From positions 1-10,855 of the forward strand of contig DGTJ01000106.1 in the NCBI GenBank assembly GCA_002393725.1: DNA of 10,855 nt, written 5' to 3'. Positions 1-6,605 of this stretch are shown in pieces (position 1 is the stretch's first letter; every line of letters begins with the position of its first letter). The stretch comes from Prevotella sp. UBA4339 (GTDB taxonomy: Bacteria; Bacteroidota; Bacteroidia; Bacteroidales; Bacteroidaceae). A model generated the notes under the pieces. The model was not told the DNA's origin. It saw nothing but the letters and a program-made list of their open reading frames with translations, and did no database searches. A program made the translations under genes and the position numbers.

Positions 1-996
1 CAGGTTTCTCAGATCCTCGCGGTAGCGCACCTGAGCCTCCTTGCCCTCGGGAGTGATATAACGTATCTGCTTGCCCACACGGAAGCTCTCGTGATGAATC
101 GAGTCGTTGACGAGCGTCACGTGGAATGTGAGGATATTGTCGCCATCCTCGCGCTGCTCGAGCAGCTCCTTGCCGAAGGGCAGTCCGAAGGTGGGCACTC
201 GTACGGTGATGAGACCCATGCTGTCGGCATCCTCGCCCAGCTTGAAGTTCTCGAACATCTCGGGATAGAACCTGAGCGTGCCCGACTCGCTGGTGCGGTT
301 GATGTGGCTCACCCGGAATCCGTCGGCCATTCCGCTGATGCTTCCGTCGATGCTCTTGATGCTCTGTCGGTGCTTCACTTTGGCCTTGATATAGAGGTCG
401 GCCGTCATGGGCCACGTTATCTCGGGCATGCTGTAAGTCACCTCGCTTTCGCGTATCGTCTTGCTTCCGGTCTTGATAAACTCATCATAGGGGATGATGA
501 CGGTGGTGTCGCGCGAGATCATCTCGTTGGTCACCTCGATGGTGTCGAGGGCTACGCATATGCGCGGGTCGTCGGGCGAGTACATATATTTAACGCCCTG
601 GTCCCACGTGGAGCCCATATAGCTGTTGGCTCTGACGGTCATCTTGTCGTAGTCGGTGATGTCGTAGAAGCTCAGCTTGGGACTGTAGTCCTCGCGCAAC
701 TCGTTGAATACCACCAGGTAGTATATCCCCGGCTGTAGTGACACGCTGATGGAGCTGCTGTTGCTCACCTTCACCTGAGGCTGGTTGTCGCCCTCCTGCC
801 AGAGCATGAGCGACATGCCGTTGGGCACCTCGTCGTAGAGCGTCACGAAATTAATCTTCCAGTCGACCTCCACATTTACTGTCACCGTCTCGTCGAGCAG
901 CACGTGCAGCGGTCGCCTCTCACAGCCTATGGCCATCAGCAGGAGCATCGCTATCAGTGATGCGGGATTCAGTAGTTTCAATGATCGCCTGTTCAT
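1..996 (-). CDS. DUF5119 family lipoprotein, C-terminus cut by window edge
   Basis: The minus strand is open without a stop from the ATG at 996 to base 1, giving 332 residues of a longer protein. The N-terminus is basic, then hydrophobic (about residues 12-24), then Cys25 in the context MAIGC, which fits a lipoprotein signal peptide though the -3 residue is Ala rather than Leu. The following text is beta-rich (VNVEVDWKINF, SISVSLQPGIYYLVVFNE) and resembles the Bacteroidales DUF5119 family; that assignment is from memory of the family, not a search. The start overlaps the stop of the upstream DUF3575 gene as ATGA (993-996), implying translational coupling. DUF3575-DUF5119 pairs commonly sit in fimbrillin (FimB/Mfa2-like) surface loci, so a cell-envelope role is inferred. 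The biochemical function is unknown. Confidence 0.82.
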   Translation of the reverse strand, partial: MNRRSLKLLNPASLIAMLLLMAIGCERRPLHVLLDETVTVNVEVDWKINFVTLYDEVPNGMSLMLWQEGDNQPQVKVSNSSSISVSLQPGIYYLVVFNELREDYSPKLSFYDITDYDKMTVRANSYMGSTWDQGVKYMYSPDDPRICVALDTIEVTNEMISRDTTVIIPYDEFIKTGSKTIRESEVTYSMPEITWPMTADLYIKAKVKHRQSIKSIDGSISGMADGFRVSHINRTSESGTLRFYPEMFENFKLGEDADSMGLITVRVPTFGLPFGKELLEQREDGDNILTFHVTLVNDSIHHESFRVGKQIRYITPEGKEAQVRYREDLRNL

Positions 997-1706
997 AATG
1001 TCGGCCCTCCTTTCTGCTGGTTCCTTTTGCGGTGGCCCAAGAGCCATACGAAGGATACCTTGATTTTCGTCGGACCAGTATATTTCGAAGTAGTTGTATA
1101 TTTCCACAAGAGGTATGAGCCGTCTTCGGTTGCCTCGTAGTGTCGTCGCGGTCCCCAGAGGTGTCCTACGCTTGCCGAGAGTTCGAGGTTCCACCTGCGG
1201 TGTATCGGCATGGAGTAGCCTACTGTTGCGCCCACGCTGTTAAACTCTCCCTGATCGCCTTTCGAGCTCCATTCGAAGTCGTATTTGCCGTTGGCGTAGT
1301 ATAGTCCTCCGAACCATCCTGTGAGCTCCCGTCGCTCGCTGCGGTCTTTGCCCCACCAGTATCTCACCTCGCCTCCTATCACCTGCAACTGTGCCGCGCG
1401 GCTGTTGTTTCTCCACACCCACCAGGGCTTCCAGAACTCTGCCATCACGCTCCATCGGCTGTCTCGTCCGATTGGTACTTCTATCTCACCGTTGAAGCCC
1501 AGCACTGCATCTAACAGAGCATTGGTCTTCAAAGCAAAGAGCGCATGGTCAAGGGGGGTAGAGGTTGTTGTAGCGGAGTCACTGTTGCGCCCCGTCTCTA
1601 TCGTGCCGGTCATCTCTTCATCTTGGGCATTTACAGGGCCCGAAACGACTATCAGCAACGACAACAAGCCAAACAGCTTACGATATCTTATATTGCCTAG
1701 TAGCAT
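993..1706 (-). CDS. DUF3575 family outer-membrane-like protein
   Basis: 237 residues. Residues 1-27 form a signal peptide (basic RYRK, hydrophobic LFGLLSLLIVV, probable cut after VNA). After a Ser/Thr-rich linker (about 38-51) comes the DUF3575 hallmark ALKTNALLDAVLGFNGEIEV (58-77), followed by alternating aromatic strands (WSVMAEFWKPWWVWRN, GGEVRYWW, GWFGGLYYANG, VGATVGYSMPI, WNLELSASVGHLWG) as in a small beta-barrel. Its short basic tail is HRKRNQQKGGPTL. Location in the outer membrane is inferred from the strand pattern and signal peptide. It is the first gene of a unit with the DUF5119 lipoprotein, overlapping it by four bases. In Bacteroidales such genes often accompany fimbrillin assembly loci; no fimbrillin is visible here because the window ends. 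The 5' leader predicted from the -7 box is only a few bases long. Confidence 0.85.
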   Translation of the reverse strand: MLLGNIRYRKLFGLLSLLIVVSGPVNAQDEEMTGTIETGRNSDSATTTSTPLDHALFALKTNALLDAVLGFNGEIEVPIGRDSRWSVMAEFWKPWWVWRNNSRAAQLQVIGGEVRYWWGKDRSERRELTGWFGGLYYANGKYDFEWSSKGDQGEFNSVGATVGYSMPIHRRWNLELSASVGHLWGPRRHYEATEDGSYLLWKYTTTSKYTGPTKIKVSFVWLLGHRKRNQQKGGPTL

Positions 1707-1716
1707 TTTATCCCGA

Positions 1717-1724
1717 CAAAGATA
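1717..1724 (-). promoter_or_regulatory. Bacteroidota -7 box for the DUF3575-DUF5119 unit
   Basis: Read on the minus strand the bases are TATCTTTG, a full match to the TAnnTTTG consensus of the Bacteroidota housekeeping sigma factor. No clear TTTG -33 element lies 19-21 bases upstream. Transcription should begin near 1710, only about five bases before the ATG at 1706, so the mRNA would be nearly leaderless if this box is used. Confidence 0.55.
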
Positions 1725-1808
1725 CTGATTATAGTTATTAAATCCGCAGATTCGTCGATATTTTATGTAGGATATAACATAAATAAATACTAATTAACTA
1801 AAATTTGT

Positions 1809-1958
1809 AAAAAACACTGGCTCAAATCGCACCCAGAGATCAAGGTTGTCACACGTGACGGCAGTCAGTCCTACGCCTCCATTATCACGGCCGCCTCCAG
1901 CCTGATCATGCAGATATCCGACCGCTTTCCCTTGGAAGGATTGAATCAAATTCAGTGA
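1809..1958 (+). pseudogene. ISL3-type transposase remnant
   Basis: A short open stretch reads KHWLKSHPEIKVVTRDGSQS, then YASIITAASSLIMQISDRFP and LEGLN before a TGA at 1956. The pattern WLKxHPEI-VVTRDGSxxYASxIxxA-xxQ-SDRFxL is the core around a catalytic aspartate (VTRD) in transposases of the ISL3 (IS204/IS1001/IS1096/IS1165) family, where intact proteins have several hundred residues. Only about 45 codons remain, with no upstream start, no other DDE blocks and no recognisable terminal inverted repeats, so this is a relic. The canonical SDRFHLLK has become SDRFPLEG. The 3' end runs into the palindrome repeats at 1947. Family call is from motif memory. The rest of the gene-free stretch 1725-1808 is AT-rich and shows nothing I recognise. 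Confidence 0.6.
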
Positions 1959-2007
1959 ATTTGCTGACCAAATTCAGTGTATTTGAAAGGCAAATTCAGT
2001 GAATTTG
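1947..2007. repeat. Three 17-bp palindromes at 22-bp period
   Basis: CAAATTCAGTGAATTTG occurs at 1947-1963 and 1991-2007, and CAAATTCAGTGTATTTG (one change) at 1969-1985. Each perfect copy is an 8+1+8 inverted repeat around a central G. The spacers CTGAC and AAAGG are both five bases, so the copies repeat every 22 bases, about two helical turns, placing all three on the same face of the DNA. The last copy ends 10 bases before the -33 element of the pepP-like promoter, a position fitting an activator or other dimeric DNA-binding protein. They could instead be a dispersed genomic repeat or part of the adjacent insertion-sequence relic. Confidence 0.8.
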
Positions 2008-2017
2008 TTATAAAAGG

Positions 2018-2049
2018 TTTGGTGGTTTCGATTTATTTGTATACCTTTG
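2018..2049 (+). promoter_or_regulatory. Bacteroidota promoter of the pepP-like operon
   Basis: TTTG at 2018-2021 is followed after 20 bases by TACCTTTG at 2042-2049. This matches the Bacteroidota -33 TTTG / -7 TAnnTTTG consensus in both boxes and within one base of the usual spacing. Transcription should begin near 2056, giving a leader of about 27 bases before the ATG at 2083. The phased palindromes lie directly upstream. Confidence 0.72.
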
Positions 2050-2082
2050 CAACAAATTTACTAACAATAACGATTTTACGAC

Positions 2083-3486
2083 ATGTTCAGCAAAGCAACC
2101 TACATAGCACGCCGCCAGGAGTTGAAGCAACTCGTGGGTAATGGAGTGATCATACTCTTCGGCAACAATGAGGCACCCGCCAACTACCCCGCCAACTCGT
2201 ATTCACCGATGCGGCAGGACTCATCATTCCTGTATTATTTCGGGCAACACAGAGACGGGCTGGTGGGAATAATAGACATCGACAATGACTCAGAGATGCT
2301 TATCGGCGATGATATAGACATCGAAGATATTGTATGGATGGGATTCGTTGACTCTGTCAGCGACTTAGCGGCTCAGGTAGGTGTCACTAAAACAGCTCCG
2401 ATGAAGGAGCTAAAGATCATCTGCAACGAGGCACTTCGGCAGAAGCGCCCCATACACTTCCTGCCCCCATACCGTTTTGACACCAAGATCCAGATAATGG
2501 ATCTGCTGGGCATACACCCTAATCAGCAGAAAGAGAGTGCATCACTGCCACTTATTCAAGCTATTGTGAAGATGCGTGCAACGAAGAGCAAGGAGGAGAT
2601 TGCATATATAGAGGCTGCCTGCGACGTAGGCTACGTGATGCACACCACAGCACAGTTGCTCATCAAGCCGGGAATTACCGAAAGATTTGTCGCAGGGCAG
2701 GTGGACGGTATAGCACGCAGTCTGGCTCAGGGAAACAGTTTCGCAACTATCTTCTCCCAGCATGGTGAGATCATGCACGGCAACCCTTCTGATGCAAAGC
2801 TTGAAGACGGGCGACTCGTGCTGTGCGATGCAGGATGCGAACTCAACGACTACTGCTCAGACCATACCCGCACAATGCCTGTCAACGGGAAGTTCTCTCA
2901 GCGACAGCTGGAGATATACAGCATCGTAGAAGCATGTCATGACTACGTTCTTGAGGTGGCTAAGCCGGGCGTTAAGTATCAGGATGTTCACTTTGCCGTT
3001 TGCAAGCTGATGACAGAGCGTCTGAAAGAGCTCGGACTGATGAAAGGCGACACCGAAGAGGCTGTAGCAGCAGGAGCCCACGCTATGTTCCTGCCTCACG
3101 GACTGGGACACATGATGGGTATGGACGTTCACGACATGGAAGGACTTGGGCAGATCTACGTTGGCTTCGACGAAGAGACACGACCTAATCTTGAGCAGTT
3201 CGGAACAAACTGCCTGCGTATGGGACGTAAGCTTGAGCCCGGATTCGTTGTCACTGACGAACCTGGCATATACTTCATCCCTCATCTTATCGACCTTTGG
3301 AGAGAAGAAGGTCACTGCAAGGAGTACCTCAACTTCGACAAGCTCGAAGAGTACAAGGACTTTGGCGGAATCCGCATAGAAGACGACCTGCTTATCACGA
3401 GCGACGGATGCCGGTTCCTTGGTAGCAAGCGCATACCTTATCATCCTCAGGAACTGGAGGAATTCATGAAAAGTAATAATATGTAA
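2083..3486 (+). CDS. pepP: Aminopeptidase P family protein (Xaa-Pro aminopeptidase, M24B)
   Basis: 467 residues, a normal length for the family; no signal peptide, so cytosolic. It should remove an N-terminal residue that precedes proline, using two Mn-type metal ions. An N-terminal creatinase-like domain (about 1-165, including YPANSYSPMRQDSSFLYYFG) precedes the pita-bread catalytic domain. All five metal ligands are visible: Asp249 (CDAG), Asp260 (SDHTRT), His343 (HGLGHMMGMDVHD), Glu393 (TDEPGIYF) and Glu433 (GGIRIEDD). Supporting histidines His339 and His350 also match the family. The ATG at 2083 lies a normal distance behind a strong promoter, and the protein begins where the family does. 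It is followed after 31 bases by an exported C1 peptidase without a promoter of its own that I can see, so the two probably form an operon for peptide breakdown. Substrate range is not readable from the sequence. Confidence 0.93.
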   Translation: MFSKATYIARRQELKQLVGNGVIILFGNNEAPANYPANSYSPMRQDSSFLYYFGQHRDGLVGIIDIDNDSEMLIGDDIDIEDIVWMGFVDSVSDLAAQVGVTKTAPMKELKIICNEALRQKRPIHFLPPYRFDTKIQIMDLLGIHPNQQKESASLPLIQAIVKMRATKSKEEIAYIEAACDVGYVMHTTAQLLIKPGITERFVAGQVDGIARSLAQGNSFATIFSQHGEIMHGNPSDAKLEDGRLVLCDAGCELNDYCSDHTRTMPVNGKFSQRQLEIYSIVEACHDYVLEVAKPGVKYQDVHFAVCKLMTERLKELGLMKGDTEEAVAAGAHAMFLPHGLGHMMGMDVHDMEGLGQIYVGFDEETRPNLEQFGTNCLRMGRKLEPGFVVTDEPGIYFIPHLIDLWREEGHCKEYLNFDKLEEYKDFGGIRIEDDLLITSDGCRFLGSKRIPYHPQELEEFMKSNNM

Positions 3487-3517
3487 GAAACAGTTTTAAT
3501 CACAAATTAATATTAAA

Positions 3518-4723
3518 ATGAAAAAAATCCTAACTTTTGCACTTATGGCAATGGTGACCATTAGTGCATCGGCAGCCAAGAAGAAGGCTCCCTCTAAAAA
3601 TCAGAACAAACCTGTATTTACTATTATCAAGGAGATACCCATAACGAGTGTCAAGGACCAGAATCGTTCAGGTACCTGCTGGGACTATTCCACACTCTCA
3701 TTCTTTGAGGCGGAAATCCTAAAGTCTACAGGCAAGAAGTACGACCTCTGCGAGAGCTTCGTTGCCAACAAAACCTATATGGAACGTGCCATTCAGGTAG
3801 TACGCTATCATGGTGACTGCCAGTTTGCACAAGGCGGCAGTGCCGAAGACGTGCTCTCAACACTGAAGAATCACGGCATCTGCCCCGAGGGAGCAATGCC
3901 TTTCCCTGGCTCTCTCTATGGTGACTCACTTAACAACTTCAATGAGTTCTTCTCACTCCTGGAGCCATACGTAGCAGCTATCGCCAAGAGCAACTCCAAG
4001 AAGATCTCCAACCAGTGGAAAGCCGGATTGCAGGGTATCCTCGACGCATATCTTGGCAAGTGCCCTGAGAAGTTCAGCTATGAGGGTAAGGAGTACACCC
4101 CAAAGAGCTTCGTGAACAGCCTTGGACTCAATCTCAGCGACTATGTAAGCATCACCAGCTATACACACCATCCATTCTATACAGGCTTCGCTGTAGAGGT
4201 GCAGGACAACTGGCGCTTCCCATTAAGCTATAACGTACCTATGGATGAGATGATGCAGATCATCGACAATGCCATCGACAAAGGCTACACTATCGCCTGG
4301 GGCGGTGATGTCTCTGAGGAAGGATTCACCCGCAAGGGACTGGCTTATGCTGTTGACAGCAAGGCGACACAGAGTCTGGCTGGCAGCGATATGGCCAAGT
4401 GGCTTAAGCTGACTCCTGCCAAGAAGAACAGCATCCTCGACTCACTGGGTTGCAATGTTCCAGAGATTGTGCCCACACAGGAGTTGCGCCAGGAGCGCTT
4501 TGACAACTGGCAGCTCACCGACGATCACGGTATGCATATTTACGGCATAGCCAAAGACCAGAACGGCAAGGAGTATTACATGGTGAAGAACTCATGGGGC
4601 GAAAGTGGTGACTACAAAGGCACTTGGTACATGACCAAAGCCTTCATCGCAGCCAACACGATGGACTTCTTAATCAACAAAAACGCCATCCCTGCTGAAA
4701 TCCGCAAAAAGCTCGGAATCTAA
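3518..4723 (+). CDS. Exported C1-family (papain-fold, bleomycin hydrolase-like) cysteine peptidase
   Basis: 401 residues. MKK followed by a hydrophobic stretch and ASASAA (about 1-20) is a signal peptide, so the enzyme works in the periplasm or beyond. The papain-type active site is complete: Gln48 of the oxyanion hole and nucleophile Cys54 in KDQNRSGTCW, His337 in DDHGMHIYGIA, and Asn358 in KNSWGE. The layout, with a long insert between Cys and His and His followed by a small residue and Met, matches the C1B subgroup (bleomycin hydrolase/aminopeptidase C, Peptidase_C1-like of Bacteroidales) rather than the shorter papain type. It is the second gene after the aminopeptidase P homologue, 31 bases downstream, and is closed by a hairpin terminator. 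Together they suggest peptide trimming outside and inside the cell; this pairing is inference. No pro-domain is evident. Confidence 0.9.
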   Translation: MKKILTFALMAMVTISASAAKKKAPSKNQNKPVFTIIKEIPITSVKDQNRSGTCWDYSTLSFFEAEILKSTGKKYDLCESFVANKTYMERAIQVVRYHGDCQFAQGGSAEDVLSTLKNHGICPEGAMPFPGSLYGDSLNNFNEFFSLLEPYVAAIAKSNSKKISNQWKAGLQGILDAYLGKCPEKFSYEGKEYTPKSFVNSLGLNLSDYVSITSYTHHPFYTGFAVEVQDNWRFPLSYNVPMDEMMQIIDNAIDKGYTIAWGGDVSEEGFTRKGLAYAVDSKATQSLAGSDMAKWLKLTPAKKNSILDSLGCNVPEIVPTQELRQERFDNWQLTDDHGMHIYGIAKDQNGKEYYMVKNSWGESGDYKGTWYMTKAFIAANTMDFLINKNAIPAEIRKKLGI

Positions 4724-4748
4724 GAGAAAAATCATCATTATTAAGTAA

Positions 4749-4802
4749 AAAACGGCATAATCTGTTAAAAAATGAGCAGATTATGCCGTTATTTCATTTT
4801 TT
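4749..4802 (+). terminator. Rho-independent terminator after the C1 peptidase
   Basis: AACGGCATAATCTG (4751-4764) pairs perfectly with CAGATTATGCCGTT (4777-4790), a 14-bp stem with a 12-base loop, followed by ATTTCATTTTTT. An A-run also precedes the stem, so it might work on both strands, but no minus-strand gene enters from the right. Confidence 0.88.
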
Positions 4803-4807
4803 ATTCT

Positions 4808-4815
4808 TATCTTTG
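4808..4815 (+). promoter_or_regulatory. -7 box of the recJ-recQ promoter
   Basis: TATCTTTG fits the TAnnTTTG consensus exactly and begins six bases after the T-run of the preceding terminator. The -33 position falls inside the right arm of the terminator hairpin and has no good TTTG. The predicted start near 4821 gives a leader of about 60 bases before recJ. Confidence 0.55.
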
Positions 4816-4883
4816 AGCGCTAATTTGGGTTATTGTGCCCTTTTTAGCCATCAAAGCGACAAAAGAATAAAAAAAATATATAA

Positions 4884-6605
4884 ATGCATTTCAAATGGAA
4901 TTACGTACCACCTACATCAGAACAACGGACGGCAGCTAAGGAGCTAGGCGAGAAGATTGGGATGAGCCCGATACTCGCAGAACTGCTCATTCAGCGTGGC
5001 ATCAAGACGGAGAGCGCAGCAAAGCGATTCTTCCGCCCGATGTTAAACGAACTAATCGACCCGTTCCTGATGAACGACATGGATGTGGCTGTTGACAGGC
5101 TCAACGACGCTATGGGGCGAAAAGAGCGAATCATGGTCTATGGTGACTACGATGTAGACGGATGTACGGCGGTAGCTTTGGTGTACAAGTTCCTCCAGCA
5201 GTTCTATTCCAACATTGAATACTACATTCCAGACCGCTATGAAGAGGGTTATGGCATCAGTATCAAGGCTTTGGACTATGCTGCTGAGAAGGATGTAAAA
5301 CTTATCATTGTGTTAGATTGCGGTGTCAAGGCAATCAAAGAGATCTCCTATGCCAAGTCGCTTGGTATAGACTTTATCGTGTGCGACCATCATGTCCCCG
5401 ACGATGAGTTGCCTGATGCTGTGGCGATCCTTAATCCCAAGCGTGAGGACTCGTCTTACCCATTCAAGCATCTATGCGGATGCGGTGTAGGATTCAAGTT
5501 CATGCAGGCCTTTGCCAAGAACAACGGGATACCGTTCTCAAGGCTCATCCCCCTACTCGACTTCTGCGCAGTATCCATAGCTGCCGATATGGTTCCCGTA
5601 ACTGGCGAGAACAGGATTCTTGCCTTTCACGGGCTCAAGCAACTCAATCAGTCACCGTCAGTAGGCCTGAAGTCTATTATTGATATATGCGGACTGACTG
5701 GGCGCGAGCTTACTATGAGCGACATTGTGTTCAAGATCGGTCCGCGAATCAATGCTTCAGGACGAATGCAGAATGGTACTGAGGCAGTAGACTTGCTTGT
5801 AGAGCGTGACTTCGAGAAAGCGCTTGCAGAGGCCAACCGCATCAATCTATACAATGAGCAGCGCAAGGACGTCGACAAGCAGATGACAGAAGAGGCCAAC
5901 CAGATTATCGAGAAGCTCGAAAGTCAGAAGCATCACGACAGCATAGTGCTCTACGATGAAAACTGGAAGAAGGGAGTTGTCGGTATCGTCGCCTCTCGAA
6001 TGACGGAGCTATACTATCGTCCGACAGTCGTCCTTACACGTAGTGGCGACCTCGCAACAGGTTCGGCACGCAGTGTTGCCGGCTACGACATTTACGATGC
6101 CGTAAAGAGCTGTCGCGACCTGCTTGAGAACTTTGGCGGTCACACTTACGCTGTAGGCTTGTCGCTGAAGATAGAGAACATACCCGAGTTCAGGCGCCGG
6201 TTCCAGGAGTATGTATCCAGCCATATACTCCCGGAGCAGACAGAGCAGACCCTCGATATCGAAGCAGAGATAGACTTCAGGGATATCAGCAAGAAGCTCC
6301 ACAACGACCTTAAGAAGTTTGCACCTCACGGTCCGGGTAACGAAAAGCCGATATTCTGCACGCGCAATGTGTATGACTACGGCACATCCAAGGTAGTAGG
6401 CCGCCAGCAGGAGCATATCAAGCTGGAACTGGTAGACTCGAAATCGTCGAACGTGATGAACGGTATCGCCTTTGGCCAGAGTGCCGATGCGCGTTATATC
6501 AAGTCGAAGCGCTCATTCGACATAGCTTACACCATCGAGGAGAATATCTATAAGCGCAGCGACGTACAGTTGCAGATTGAAGACATCAAACCCTCTGAGG
6601 AGTGA
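4884..6605 (+). CDS. recJ: Single-stranded-DNA-specific exonuclease RecJ
   Basis: 573 residues, the usual RecJ length. RecJ degrades single-stranded DNA 5' to 3' in RecF-pathway recombination and in excision repair. The DHH-family motifs are present in order: GDYDVDG (87-93, with Asp88, Asp90 and Asp92), LDCG (144-147, Asp145), DHH (168-170), and GPRINASGRM (286-295). The DHHA1 domain carries GGH (418-420), followed by TYAVGLSL where many homologues have AxAAG. The C-terminal part (about 455-573) fits the OB-fold domain. The ATG at 4884 gives the N-terminus typical of Bacteroidales RecJ (KWNY near the start). Its TGA stop overlaps the GTG start of recQ by four bases. In the RecF pathway RecQ unwinds and RecJ digests the freed 5' strand, so the coupling makes biological sense. 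Confidence 0.96.
   Translation: MHFKWNYVPPTSEQRTAAKELGEKIGMSPILAELLIQRGIKTESAAKRFFRPMLNELIDPFLMNDMDVAVDRLNDAMGRKERIMVYGDYDVDGCTAVALVYKFLQQFYSNIEYYIPDRYEEGYGISIKALDYAAEKDVKLIIVLDCGVKAIKEISYAKSLGIDFIVCDHHVPDDELPDAVAILNPKREDSSYPFKHLCGCGVGFKFMQAFAKNNGIPFSRLIPLLDFCAVSIAADMVPVTGENRILAFHGLKQLNQSPSVGLKSIIDICGLTGRELTMSDIVFKIGPRINASGRMQNGTEAVDLLVERDFEKALAEANRINLYNEQRKDVDKQMTEEANQIIEKLESQKHHDSIVLYDENWKKGVVGIVASRMTELYYRPTVVLTRSGDLATGSARSVAGYDIYDAVKSCRDLLENFGGHTYAVGLSLKIENIPEFRRRFQEYVSSHILPEQTEQTLDIEAEIDFRDISKKLHNDLKKFAPHGPGNEKPIFCTRNVYDYGTSKVVGRQQEHIKLELVDSKSSNVMNGIAFGQSADARYIKSKRSFDIAYTIEENIYKRSDVQLQIEDIKPSEE

Noticed and set aside
91..738. 215-codon plus-strand open frame
   Set aside because: It lies antisense to the DUF5119 gene, is rich in V/L/H/G/A as expected for a complementary reading of coding sequence, and has no recognisable domain; the minus-strand protein is the one with a signal peptide and family resemblance.
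1797..1958. A genuine small protein gene
   Set aside because: There is no start codon in a sensible position and the text matches the inside of a much longer transposase, so a relic explains it better.
1947..2007. CRISPR-like repeat array
   Set aside because: Units are 17 bases with five-base spacers; CRISPR spacers are around 30 bases, and the units are near-perfect palindromes throughout. No cas gene is near.
2857..3444. 195-codon minus-strand open frame
   Set aside because: Antisense to the catalytic domain of the aminopeptidase P homologue, in which every metal ligand is on the plus strand.
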